NCBI GenBank assembly: GCA_900767605.1
Contig: CAAFZT010000029.1
Location: forward strand, 1 to 64,000
DNA length: 64,000 bases
Direction: 5' to 3'
Origin: Bacilli bacterium
GTDB lineage: Bacteria; Bacillota_I; Bacilli_A; RFN20; CAG-826
Shown here: piece by piece, positions 35,312 to 43,001 of the stretch
Layout of the letters: each line of letters begins with the position of its first letter
Numbering within the stretch: the first letter of the stretch is position 1
Position numbers and translations under genes: made by a program
The notes under the pieces: model-generated
Seen by the model: the letters and a program-made list of their open reading frames with translations, nothing else
Told to the model about the DNA's origin: nothing
Databases searched by the model: none

Positions 35312-35715
35312 TTACTGTGGAACAAATGGTTTTGCTAAAGGAAATTTCTTCAACTTCCGACAGATGGTTTCGATTTCCCTTGGAATAGATTTTGGTTCAG
35401 TCCAATAAGCGTCTCTAGAGTTAAAAAAAACAAACCACAAAGTTTTGCAGATGCCACATATATCGAACCAGGATCCTTGTACATGGATTGTGTTTGTTTT
35501 GCCGTAAGCAAAATGTTGGAATTTTTTGGAAAACGTCAAAGAAATCAGCATAAGTTCCGCCAACGCTTTTAAGAAATCTTTCGGGGGAGGATTCTTCGTT
35601 TGACTTGTCCGACATCCATCGTTCAGTGCCGCGCTGCGATTGTGTCGCGAACAGACGCTGCAATTTTGAAAGGATCAAGAGGCTCTTTACCCCGTGGATG
35701 GGACTGAAAAGACAA
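35312..35715 (-). pseudogene. Frameshifted gene remnant
   Basis: Two minus-strand frames together read as one protein-like sequence: KEPLDPFKIAASVRDTIAA in one frame, then (after one shift near 35635-35645) a run through PPPKDFLKALAELMLISLTF, AYGKTNTIHVQGSWFDIC and EIETICRKLKKFPLAKPFVP to a stop at 35312. No start codon is visible; the sequence begins just after the RNA terminator. The family is unknown. Confidence 0.4.
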
Positions 35716-35737
35716 AAAAGGCACCCATCTGGATGCC
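35716..35737 (-). terminator. Terminator of the candidate RNA
   Basis: Seven-pair stem with one G-U pair, four-base loop and a T6 run (35714-35719 on the minus strand). The stem is only complete on the minus strand. Confidence 0.7.
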
Positions 35738-35834
35738 CTGTTCGTCTAACGCCTTAAGGGTATAACTTTGGGCGGCCGCTTTCGCAAAACCGCCTTAAAC
35801 CACCTTAGACGTTAGATGGCCATTATTACAAAAA
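35716..35834 (-). ncRNA. Candidate rod-shaped structured RNA with its own terminator
   Basis: On the minus strand TCTAACG (35816-35810) pairs with CGTTAGA (35751-35745). Inside, TAAG/CTTA and GGTTTAA/TTATACC (one mismatch) extend the rod, capped by GGCGG...CCGCC with a GAAA loop (35783-35780). It is followed by GGCATCC-AGAT-GGGTGCC and six T residues, a terminator. Several pairs are G-U on this strand and would be A-C mismatches on the other, which supports minus-strand transcription. A TATAAT in the preceding yneF terminator could be its -10. It is not a tRNA and I could not match it to a known RNA family. Confidence 0.5.
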
Positions 35835-35854
35835 GCACGCTATTATAGCGTGCT
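35834..35854. terminator. Bidirectional terminator overlapping the end of yneF
   Basis: AGCACGCTA and TAGCGTGCT form a 9-bp stem with a three-base loop, flanked by A and T runs on both sides. The yneF stop codon (35843-35845) lies inside the hairpin. Confidence 0.8.
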
Positions 35855-36067
35855 GTTTTTCTTCATGGAATTCATGATTTTGCGAATGTCCGCTTCGCTG
35901 GGCTTACGTCCCATTTGAAGGTACATTGCACGAATCATTTGTTCGTTGATTGGAGGGTTCTTTTGGATTTCCTTTTTGATAATGACTCTAGCGCCGAAGA
36001 AACCGCCTACTAGGCCCAAAATCAATGCAGCGAGAACGAGGCAAAACCAGCCAACGTTCCATTCCAT
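35843..36067 (-). CDS. yneF: YneF/UPF0154 family small membrane protein
   Basis: A 74-residue protein with one N-terminal membrane helix (about 6-27, ending GGFFGARVIIKKEI) and the family core NPPINEQMIRAMYLQMGRKPS followed by KIMNSM, matching UPF0154. Function is unknown. It starts on the last base of the efp stop (TAATG), so translation is coupled. In Bacillus yneF lies near parE/parC; here it is about 2 kb away. Confidence 0.85.
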   Translation of the reverse strand: MEWNVGWFCLVLAALILGLVGGFFGARVIIKKEIQKNPPINEQMIRAMYLQMGRKPSEADIRKIMNSMKKNSTL

Positions 36068-36630
36068 TAGTTGGCCCTCCCGTCGTATTTGCCAGTGGTG
36101 GTATCGACGGAGATCTTATCGCCTTGGTTGATGAAGAGAGGGACGCGGATGTTCATTCCGGTTTCAAGCTTAGCATCTTTGGAGCCGCCGTTAGAAACGG
36201 TGTCGCCACGGACGCCCGGCTCACATTCAACAACCGTTAAAGCAACTTTAGACGGAAGTTGAACATCCAAGATTTCATCTTCGTATGAGACGATGGTCAC
36301 TTCTTGGTTCGGGGCGAGGAAGGGGATGATGTCGCCATAGTTATTTTTGGCGAGTTCGGCTTGTTCATAGGTTTTGCCGTCCATAAAGACAAGGGTTTCG
36401 CCGGAATCATAAAGATATTGCATGATTTTCTTGTCGATGTGAATGTCTTCGACTCCATAGCCCGAGTTTCTGGCGAGCTCGGTGATGGCTCCAGTGCGCA
36501 AATTTTTGACTTTGACTTTGGCGACCATTTTTCTCATGGCCGTTTTGTTAAGAAGGATATCGATAACACGATAAAGATTTCCTTCATCAATGAAATAATT
36601 GCCAGGACGTAATTCGGTAACGTTGATCAT
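36067..36630 (-). CDS. efp: Elongation factor P, loop lacking the usual lysine motif
   Basis: EF-P helps ribosomes pass polyproline stretches. The 187-residue protein has the three-domain layout and the C-terminal ending GDKISVDTTTGKYDGRA. The domain I loop (about 28-37) reads NKTAMRKMVA instead of the common KPGKG(A/G)A, so the usual modified lysine position is not a lysine by my alignment. Mollicute EF-P proteins have a similar unmodified-type loop. AGGAG precedes the ATG. Confidence 0.92.
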   Translation of the reverse strand: MINVTELRPGNYFIDEGNLYRVIDILLNKTAMRKMVAKVKVKNLRTGAITELARNSGYGVEDIHIDKKIMQYLYDSGETLVFMDGKTYEQAELAKNNYGDIIPFLAPNQEVTIVSYEDEILDVQLPSKVALTVVECEPGVRGDTVSNGGSKDAKLETGMNIRVPLFINQGDKISVDTTTGKYDGRAN

Positions 36631-36689
36631 TTTTCTACTCCTAAAAGCGTATCAAACGCGGTAGATATTATAAATAAATTTATAATCCG

Positions 36690-37346
36690 TTAAAAGCCCC
36701 AGTTCTTTGAAGAAAGATAGGGGTTATATTGCAACTCATTTTCGAGGGTGGTTTTCGGGCCGTGTCCTGGGAAAACGGAAGTATTTGGTGGCAATTTCAT
36801 CAATTTTCCCAAGGAATCATCGCGAAGCCGGGGCGCAGAACCCGCAAGGTCATCACGTCCAATGCCCAAATGAAACAACGTATCCCCGGTGAAACATAGG
36901 TCGAGTTCTGAAAAATAAAAGCAGCAGGAACCTACTGTATGGAAGGGCGTATGAAGGACCTGGCAACGAAGAGGACCCTCAAAAAGTTCCAATCCATCAT
37001 ATATTTCTTGTGCCTTCCCTCCCCAAACGAAGGGCTCGCCAATTAAATCTTCGGAGGCGTTTCGCTTTGGGGAAGATAAACAAGGAATATCCTGGGTATG
37101 AAGAAATACCGGGATTTCTTGGCAACCGCCGGTTCGCTGAGATAAGCCATAAATATGGTCGAAATGCCCGTGGGTCAATAAGATTCCTAGGCATCGACTA
37201 TAATGTTTTTGTATAAATTTTCCAATGCGATCTGCACGATTGTCACCCGTGTCGATAACAATGCAGGGGCCGTCTTCTTCCCCTAGACAATAAACATTAG
37301 ACCAAAAACCTCCGTTATAGAGGTTTGTTACTTTGTAATTGCTCAT
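36690..37346 (-). CDS. MBL-fold metallo-hydrolase, glyoxalase II-like
   Basis: A 218-residue metallo-beta-lactamase-fold protein with HGHFDH (about 59-64), a later metal-binding histidine in LHTPFHTVGS, the bridging aspartate in FTGDTLF and a C-terminal FPGHG. This is the small hydroxyacylglutathione-hydrolase-like group (YqgX type), which binds two metal ions; substrate unknown. It overlaps the upstream small membrane gene by ATGA. Confidence 0.88.
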   Translation of the reverse strand: MSNYKVTNLYNGGFWSNVYCLGEEDGPCIVIDTGDNRADRIGKFIQKHYSRCLGILLTHGHFDHIYGLSQRTGGCQEIPVFLHTQDIPCLSSPKRNASEDLIGEPFVWGGKAQEIYDGLELFEGPLRCQVLHTPFHTVGSCCFYFSELDLCFTGDTLFHLGIGRDDLAGSAPRLRDDSLGKLMKLPPNTSVFPGHGPKTTLENELQYNPYLSSKNWGF

Positions 37347-37741
37347 AGCGTGATAATCAGTTCATCAAAATGCTCACTCGCGTAAGAATAACTATACCAA
37401 TTCATCCAAATAGAATCGGCCATTTCTTTGTTTTGTCTTAGTTCCTCGTTATACCAGGCGATTTCTTTCGTGACCTTTTTTAGTTCGGATTCTTTGCTTT
37501 CGTCGTTTTTAGCTTCGAGATAACGAGACATTAAGTCCTCTCGGTTTTGCAAGGATATTTCGTAAGCTTTTTGATTGCCGAATGCATGATAGGTAACGCT
37601 AGTAAGATTAAAAACAAAAGCCATCCCCAAAATCAAAGAAGAAAATGCACCGATCCCTTCAGGGATTTTTTTCTTCTTGGTTAATACACTTAGGGGGATA
37701 AACCCAAGGGAAACAATGGTGATGAAAAAGAAAAGAAGCAT
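37343..37741 (-). CDS. Hypothetical membrane protein with coiled-coil tail
   Basis: A 132-residue protein with two N-terminal membrane helices (about 1-20 and 30-55) and a charged helical tail rich in Glu and Lys (about 65-110). I recognise no family. It is translationally coupled to the MBL hydrolase (ATGA overlap) and begins just after the rpmG terminator. No ribosome binding site is visible before its start. Confidence 0.7.
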   Translation of the reverse strand: MLLFFFITIVSLGFIPLSVLTKKKKIPEGIGAFSSLILGMAFVFNLTSVTYHAFGNQKAYEISLQNREDLMSRYLEAKNDESKESELKKVTKEIAWYNEELRQNKEMADSIWMNWYSYSYASEHFDELIITL

Positions 37742-37754
37742 GCTTTAGTTTAAC

Positions 37755-37783
37755 AAAAAAATAAGGCCGAGGCCTTATTTTTT
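37755..37783. terminator. Terminator after rpmG, bidirectional
   Basis: AATAAGGC and GCCTTATT form a stem flanked by A and T runs on both strands. It overlaps the end of rpmG and lies before the small membrane gene. Confidence 0.75.
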
Positions 37784-37933
37784 CTCTTTGTGCAACGTCT
37801 TTTCCCTGCAACGGTGGCAATATTTTTTGATTTCCATTTTAGCAGGGTGAGAGTGCTTATTACGGGTGGTGATGTAATTTTCTTCACCGCACACGGTGCA
37901 CTTCAAGATGACTTCATCGCGTTTGCTGGCCAT
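37775..37933 (-). CDS. rpmG: 50S ribosomal protein L33
   Basis: L33 is a small protein of the large subunit. The 52-residue product is the zinc-binding type with both CxxC pairs (CTVCG and CHRCR). I chose the ATG at 37933 because AGGGAGA lies about six bases upstream; an in-frame start 13 codons earlier has no support. Confidence 0.95.
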   Translation of the reverse strand: MASKRDEVILKCTVCGEENYITTRNKHSHPAKMEIKKYCHRCREKTLHKEKK

Positions 37934-38016
37934 TTTTCTTCTCCCTCTATTGAGCGTTGATGAGTTTACCATAGTAAAAAGGGAAAATCTATAAGCAAAA
38001 TCGGGCGAAAAGGCAT

Positions 38017-38022
38017 TACAAT
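38017..38022 (+). promoter_or_regulatory. ispG -10 element six bases before the start codon
   Basis: TACAAT is followed by exactly six bases and the ispG ATG, with no ribosome binding site. This spacing would give a transcript beginning at the ATG. Confidence 0.45.
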
Positions 38023-38028
38023 GAAGTT

Positions 38029-39084
38029 ATGGTAAAACGCAAAGACACAAGACCTGTTCACGTTGGGAACATTCAACTGGGCGGACAAGAAAAAATATTG
38101 ATTCAAAGCATGTGCTCCATTAAAACGAGTCGCACGGATCTCGTGGCAGAGCAGCTTCGAAAATGCCGCGAACTTGGAGCCGATTTAATGAGACTTTCCG
38201 TCCTAGACGAAGAGGATGCAAAAGCTTTCTCTATTTTGAAAAAGGAAACCACTATTCCTTTAATCGCCGATATTCACTTTGACTATCGTTTGGCACTTTG
38301 CGCCATCGAAAATGGGGCAGACGCCATCCGCGTCAACCCCGGCAACATCGGCTCCAAAGAACGAATTTGGCAAATTGCCGCAAAATGTGCCTCTAAAAGG
38401 ATTCCCATTCGCATCGGCGTGAACTCTGGCTCTTTGAAAAAAGATGCTAATGCTAACGAATCGCGCCCTGCATCCGCAATACAGCTGATGGATGATTTAT
38501 CCGAATGCGTCGCGATTTTTGAAGAGATGGGTTTCCATGATTTGGTCTTATCCGCCAAAGGAAGCAATGTTCTTGAAACCGTGGAAGCCTATAAAGAGGC
38601 CTCCAAACGTTTCCCTTACCCCCTTCATTTAGGAATCACGGAAGCGGGGCCTAAAGACATCGGCCTTATCCGTTCCACTGCCGGACTTGCCCCCTTATTA
38701 ATGGAGGGAATCGGTGACACCATTCGTATCTCCCTTAGCGATGCTCCAGAAGAAGAAATTAAAGCCTGCTGCCGCCTTTTACATGATTTGGGGCTAAAAC
38801 CAGATTACCCGACCTTCATTTCCTGCCCCACGTGTGGGAGAACCCAAGTAAATTTGATTCCTACGGCCAAGGCGCTTCAATCTTATATGGAAGAAAACCA
38901 CATCAATAAAACGGTTGCCGTAATGGGGTGCGTCGTCAATGGTCCCGGCGAAGCCAAACACGCGGACTTAGGGTGCGCGGGCGGAAAAGGATGCTGGGTT
39001 ATCTTTCAAAAAGGAAAGATCCTTAAGGAAGTAAAAGACGAGGAGATTATCCCCGCCATGATCGAAGAATTGAAAAAACTTTAG
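38029..39084 (+). CDS. ispG: 4-hydroxy-3-methylbut-2-en-1-yl diphosphate synthase IspG
   Basis: IspG converts methylerythritol cyclodiphosphate to HMBPP in the MEP pathway using a 4Fe-4S cluster. The 351-residue protein has the TIM-barrel start (GGQEKILIQSMCSIKT), ADIHFDYRLAL, RVNPGNIGS and the cluster ligands in SCPTCGR and MGCVVNGPGE. It is of normal bacterial length. Its stop abuts the convergent cshB stop. Confidence 0.95.
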   Translation: MVKRKDTRPVHVGNIQLGGQEKILIQSMCSIKTSRTDLVAEQLRKCRELGADLMRLSVLDEEDAKAFSILKKETTIPLIADIHFDYRLALCAIENGADAIRVNPGNIGSKERIWQIAAKCASKRIPIRIGVNSGSLKKDANANESRPASAIQLMDDLSECVAIFEEMGFHDLVLSAKGSNVLETVEAYKEASKRFPYPLHLGITEAGPKDIGLIRSTAGLAPLLMEGIGDTIRISLSDAPEEEIKACCRLLHDLGLKPDYPTFISCPTCGRTQVNLIPTAKALQSYMEENHINKTVAVMGCVVNGPGEAKHADLGCAGGKGCWVIFQKGKILKEVKDEEIIPAMIEELKKL

Positions 39085-40464
39085 TTATTTCCCTTCTAGT
39101 TTTTGTTTCGCCCTTTGCGCGTAACGAGCATCCTTTTTGGCTTTAATTGATTTTTGGATGGCTTTCCGGCGGTACTTGTTCTTCACTTTTTCCACCGCGC
39201 GCATTTGCTTCTTTTTATAGCCGGGTTTCACGGTTTTCGAGGAAGTTTTTGCCTTGGCGATTTTAACTTCCTTCAATTCCTCTTCCGAGAATTTTTTCTT
39301 CCCGGAGAATTTCTTTTTGGCATCCAACCCCAATTCGTTTTTCTCAAGGCGGTCATTCTTTAAGATATAGTAATCGAAAGGTAGGCCTTGGCTGAGCAAT
39401 TCTTTGGGACGAGAAAGGGAATCTACGTTATAGAAAACCCAGGAATCACCGGTTTTATCGAATCGACCGGTTCTTCCCGCGCGATGATAGTAATAGGAAA
39501 GATCCATGGGCAAATCCACAGAAATTACATCCGTTACGTTATCCAAATCAATGCCACGGCTTAGCAAGTCGCTGCACACAACAATTTGATATTCGTCAGC
39601 GCGGATTCTTTTCAAAACCTGTTTTCTTTCTCGGCTGTCTAAATCGCCTGAGAAATAGGTAACGGAATATTTCTTGGCTTTCAATCCTTCGTATATGGTT
39701 TTGACGTCTTCTTTTTTAGAGGCGAAGACAAGGCAAAAATAGGGGCGTCGAATATCGAGAAACTTGGATAGTGCTTCCACGGTGCCGACATGCCTAACAT
39801 CAACGAAATGATGAGCAACGCGGGAACTGGTTTTTTGCTCTTCTCCCTCGTACAAAAATTCGGAGCCAATATATTTTTCAAGTTGAAGCTTAAGATTTTC
39901 GTTCATGGTCGCAGAAAACACCATGGTTTGAACGTTTTCTGGAAGTTTTTGATAAATTTCATCGATGTCTTGGAAGTATCCGAGTTCTAAAAGCATATCC
40001 GCTTCATCCAAAACAAGGCTGCGAACTCCATGCAAATCAAAAACATATTCCTGCGAAAGGAGCTCTTTTAAACGGCCGGGGGTTCCCACAATCATTTGAG
40101 GGGGGACAGTTTGTCCTTCTTTATTTTGGGCGATTTCGGTTTCGCTAGAGAAGAGTCGCACTTTGAAGGTGGGGAAGAAACGGGTAAAAGCGAAGGCAAA
40201 GTCATAAACCTGACGTGCCAATTCTCGACTCGGACAAATAATAATCGACTGTAAACGGGGCAAATGCGTGTCAATTTTTTGCAAAATGGGAATCAAATAG
40301 GAATGGGTTTTCCCACTCCCCGTTTCACTTTGGCAAACAATGCGTTTGCCTTGCAACGCCTTGGGAATGACCCGAGACTGCACCGGGGAAGGCGAAGTGT
40401 AGCCCATTTTTTCCAGTGCGCTCGTTAGCGCTGAACTTAAGTTAAATTCTTTAAAGGATTTCAT
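39085..40464 (-). CDS. cshB: DEAD-box RNA helicase, CshB-like
   Basis: This 459-residue helicase has the Q motif (SPVQSRVIP), Walker A SETGSGKT, DEAD, SAT (FSATMN) and HRAGRTGR, then a very basic lysine-rich tail (about 390-459) for RNA binding. Its place between ispG, ispH and the rpoD cluster matches Bacillus cshB. Likely roles are cold adaptation and RNA turnover or ribosome assembly. A TATAAT lies eight bases before the ATG and there is no ribosome binding site. Confidence 0.9.
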   Translation of the reverse strand: MKSFKEFNLSSALTSALEKMGYTSPSPVQSRVIPKALQGKRIVCQSETGSGKTHSYLIPILQKIDTHLPRLQSIIICPSRELARQVYDFAFAFTRFFPTFKVRLFSSETEIAQNKEGQTVPPQMIVGTPGRLKELLSQEYVFDLHGVRSLVLDEADMLLELGYFQDIDEIYQKLPENVQTMVFSATMNENLKLQLEKYIGSEFLYEGEEQKTSSRVAHHFVDVRHVGTVEALSKFLDIRRPYFCLVFASKKEDVKTIYEGLKAKKYSVTYFSGDLDSRERKQVLKRIRADEYQIVVCSDLLSRGIDLDNVTDVISVDLPMDLSYYYHRAGRTGRFDKTGDSWVFYNVDSLSRPKELLSQGLPFDYYILKNDRLEKNELGLDAKKKFSGKKKFSEEELKEVKIAKAKTSSKTVKPGYKKKQMRAVEKVKNKYRRKAIQKSIKAKKDARYAQRAKQKLEGK

Positions 40465-40472
40465 ACCGCACG

Positions 40473-40478
40473 ATTATA
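40473..40478 (-). promoter_or_regulatory. cshB -10 element next to the start codon
   Basis: A perfect TATAAT on the minus strand, eight bases before the ATG; the transcript would carry at most one or two leader bases. Confidence 0.5.
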
Positions 40479-40524
40479 TAGGAAATCTCTTCATTTTTCC
40501 TAGATTCTCAACGAAAATACTTGC

Positions 40525-41391
40525 ATGGATGTCTTACTTCTCGAACCAAACGGATATTGCTCTGGCGTGCAAAGGGCCTTCTTTCTCGCTTTAAGGCTAA
40601 GGAAGGAACAACCCAACGTTGAAATTTATTGCCTTGGGATGCTTGTTCACAACGAGGATTCCATGATGGAATTTCAAAACCATCACATTCATATTATCGA
40701 TGAGAGAAAAGAAAATTTAGAAGTCGCCTTGAAGAGCATCCCCAACGGCTCCTACGTGATCTTTTCTGCCCACGGGCACCCCTTGGGTTGGGAAAAATTG
40801 GCAGCGGAAAAAAATCTTAAAATATTAGATTGCACTTGTCCTTTCGTGGAAGCAAACCGAGTGGCTGGGGCTTCCCTCCGGTCCTCTTTCTTCTATTTTG
40901 GGGTAAAAGGCCATTTAGAAGCCGATGCGTTTATGGCCAATAACCCCAATGCTATTTTTATCGATGTGGTCCACCCTGAACTCAAAAGCATCGACATTAT
41001 TCCATCCATCGTCTATCCCGCCATATGCCAAACTACGATTTCTGGAGAGGAAATAGAATCCGCGATTTCTTTTTTATCCAAAAAAGGAATTTCGATTCAA
41101 TTGATTAAATCCCAATGCCAAAGCACGTATTTACGGCAAAAGACAATTATGGATTTGCCAGAATCCATTACCACTTTAGTGGTCCTTGGCAGCCCTCGTT
41201 CCAATAATTCGGTTAAATTGTACGAAATCGGGGTAAAGAAAAACCTCCGCTGCTACCTTGTTAGGAATCTTGCAGAACTTCAAAATATTTCCTTTAAAAA
41301 AGGCGAGAGAATCGCCCTTTCTAGCGGCGCTTCCACTTCGCCATCCATCCTAAAGGAATGTTACGATTATTTATCGGCTATGCAACGCTAG
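40525..41391 (+). CDS. ispH: 4-hydroxy-3-methylbut-2-enyl diphosphate reductase IspH
   Basis: IspH reduces HMBPP to IPP and DMAPP, the last MEP step. The 288-residue protein is divergent but keeps the three cluster cysteines (GYCSGVQRA about 10-18; DCTCPFVEA; QCQSTYLRQ), FSAHGHP, GHLEADAF, CQTT and LGSPRSNNS. It completes the set with dxs and ispG in this window. Its 3' end overlaps trmK convergently by 14 bases. Confidence 0.92.
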   Translation: MDVLLLEPNGYCSGVQRAFFLALRLRKEQPNVEIYCLGMLVHNEDSMMEFQNHHIHIIDERKENLEVALKSIPNGSYVIFSAHGHPLGWEKLAAEKNLKILDCTCPFVEANRVAGASLRSSFFYFGVKGHLEADAFMANNPNAIFIDVVHPELKSIDIIPSIVYPAICQTTISGEEIESAISFLSKKGISIQLIKSQCQSTYLRQKTIMDLPESITTLVVLGSPRSNNSVKLYEIGVKKNLRCYLVRNLAELQNISFKKGERIALSSGASTSPSILKECYDYLSAMQR

Positions 41392-42064
41392 CCCGATTCT
41401 TTTCATCGCGAATCAATCGATATAAATCCAAATAGTAGTCCCGTTTCTCGCGGGGCAAATTCAAATTCAAAATATCATTGACGTGTTTCAGTTGAATTTT
41501 GAGCCAATTTTCGAAGATTTCACCGCGTTTTTTTCGAAGTATCGGGCCGAAAAGAAGATCGCTTCGGCTGTATTCAACGGCGACATCCGTTTTGACAAAA
41601 CGAATAATGGTATAGAAGATTTTATCTTCGTAAACCATGGTTTCTTCGTCGATTTTATATCCAAGCGCAGTCACGCGCTTTCTTACGGATACTAGATCTT
41701 TGTGAGGGTCTACGATAATAGTTTGAACATGGAACAATTTTTCGGTGTGTGCTTCCAAAATGTCGCAAGCAAGCATTCCACCCATCCCACAAATCAAGAC
41801 GGTGTCTACTCCCTCGTTAAGGTCGGATATTCCATCACTTCGGCTACAATCAATATGACCCTCTAACCCACTTTCTTGAATTGCGTGAGTCATATGCAAA
41901 AAAGGACCCGTTTTATTTTCGACCGCTTGAGCCCAAGATACAGTTCCCGTTTCACATAAATAGATCGGAAGCTGTGCATGATCGCTTCCGATATCGGCGA
42001 TATAACTGTTTTTTGGGACAAGATTAGCGATGGATTGAAGTCTTTTGGATAATTTCTTAGGCAT
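41378..42064 (-). CDS. trmK: tRNA (adenine-22-N1)-methyltransferase TrmK
   Basis: TrmK methylates A22 of tRNA using SAM. The 228-residue protein has motif I IADIGSDHAQLPIYL (about 23-37), ICGMGGML and a helical C-terminal domain. It sits next to the rpoD cluster as in Bacillus (yqfN). It overlaps the sigma-factor gene by eight bases. Confidence 0.93.
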   Translation of the reverse strand: MPKKLSKRLQSIANLVPKNSYIADIGSDHAQLPIYLCETGTVSWAQAVENKTGPFLHMTHAIQESGLEGHIDCSRSDGISDLNEGVDTVLICGMGGMLACDILEAHTEKLFHVQTIIVDPHKDLVSVRKRVTALGYKIDEETMVYEDKIFYTIIRFVKTDVAVEYSRSDLLFGPILRKKRGEIFENWLKIQLKHVNDILNLNLPREKRDYYLDLYRLIRDEKNRASVA

Positions 42065-42992
42065 CGTCGTCTCCTAAAGCCTTCCTCATTTTGGATAAGG
42101 CAGTTTCTCGAATTTGGCGCACGCGTTCTCGGCTGATTCCATACCGATTTCCCACTTCTTGCAAAGAAAGCGGAGCATCTCCATTTAAACCGTAGAGTAA
42201 ACGAATGAATTCGCGCTCCCTATCGGTTAAAGCAGCTAAAACACTAGCCACAGTTTTTTCGTCTTCTTCTTGAAGAATACTTTTGTCGACATCGGAATCC
42301 GAGTCGGGAATTAAGTCTTGCAGAGAATAAGAATCGTTTTCAGGGCCGATGGGGTTATCGGTGGACACCACTTGAAGAGGCATCTTTAAAAGGGATGCCA
42401 CCTGTTCCGGGGTAAATCCCTCCATCGATTCGGCGATTTCTTTGGAGGAAGGCTCGCGCATCAATTTTTGTTCCAATTGTTTTTTGGCGCGGTTAACCTG
42501 AGAATACTGGAGTATTTTTTCTTCGGGAATTCGAATCGCGTGACCATTTGCCATAATCGTGTGCGAAATTTCATCGCGAATCCCACGAGTAGCATAGGTT
42601 GTAAAACGGGCTTTCCGATAATCAAATAGTTCTGCCGAATGCAATAATCCCACATTTCCCGCCGAAATCAAATCGATAAGCGGCAAACCGCGATTCGTGT
42701 ATTCCTTGGCGATGGAAATCACGAGACGAAGATTGCCGTTGGCCAGCTGTTTTGCCGCTTCTTTAGCGGAAGCTTTCTCTTCCAAGGAGGCCTCGACACT
42801 CCGGCCCTTCAGGATGGCTTCACCAAGGTTTTTTTCTTCTTCCTCTGTCAAAAGGGGAAGGTTAGCAATCCGACTTAAATAGTTTTCTACTTCTCCTTTT
42901 TGACTAAGGTGATTTCCCTTCGCCTTTTTAGGGGAACGAGCATTGGAACTGATATTCCCCTGTGATGAAAGCTTGGTATCCTGAATGGCCAT
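42057..42992 (-). CDS. Group 2 sigma-70 family factor beside rpoD
   Basis: A 311-residue sigma factor lacking region 1.1. It has region 1.2 (ENYLSRIANLPLLTEEEE), core-binding region 2 ([20 protein letters not shown]), region 3 and an intact region 4.2 (YGISRERVRQI, about 284-294). In region 2.3/2.4 the RpoD sequence [13 protein letters not shown] is replaced by TTYATRGIRDEIS (131-143): both melting tryptophans and the -12-contacting Gln are gone. It probably reads the usual -35 but a different -10. AAGGAG precedes the ATG, ten bases after rpoD; it overlaps trmK. It is absent from this spot in Bacillus. Confidence 0.9.
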   Translation of the reverse strand: MAIQDTKLSSQGNISSNARSPKKAKGNHLSQKGEVENYLSRIANLPLLTEEEEKNLGEAILKGRSVEASLEEKASAKEAAKQLANGNLRLVISIAKEYTNRGLPLIDLISAGNVGLLHSAELFDYRKARFTTYATRGIRDEISHTIMANGHAIRIPEEKILQYSQVNRAKKQLEQKLMREPSSKEIAESMEGFTPEQVASLLKMPLQVVSTDNPIGPENDSYSLQDLIPDSDSDVDKSILQEEDEKTVASVLAALTDREREFIRLLYGLNGDAPLSLQEVGNRYGISRERVRQIRETALSKMRKALGDDDA

Positions 42993-43001
42993 TATTTCTC
43001 C

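Larger units (their letters stand above)
34680..35842. other. Decayed region between plsY and yneF
   Basis: This 1.16-kb stretch contains no intact recognisable gene. It holds a TTAGTA repeat, three minus-strand coding remnants (34784-34984, 35037-35279, 35312-35715) and a candidate structured RNA with its terminator (35716-35834). It looks like a site of gene insertion and decay. Confidence 0.6.

Noticed and set aside
35745..35816. A 72-base element closed by a 7-bp stem, as in a tRNA
   Set aside because: It has no T-loop GTTCRA sequence, no plausible anticodon arm and folds as a single rod, so it is not a tRNA.
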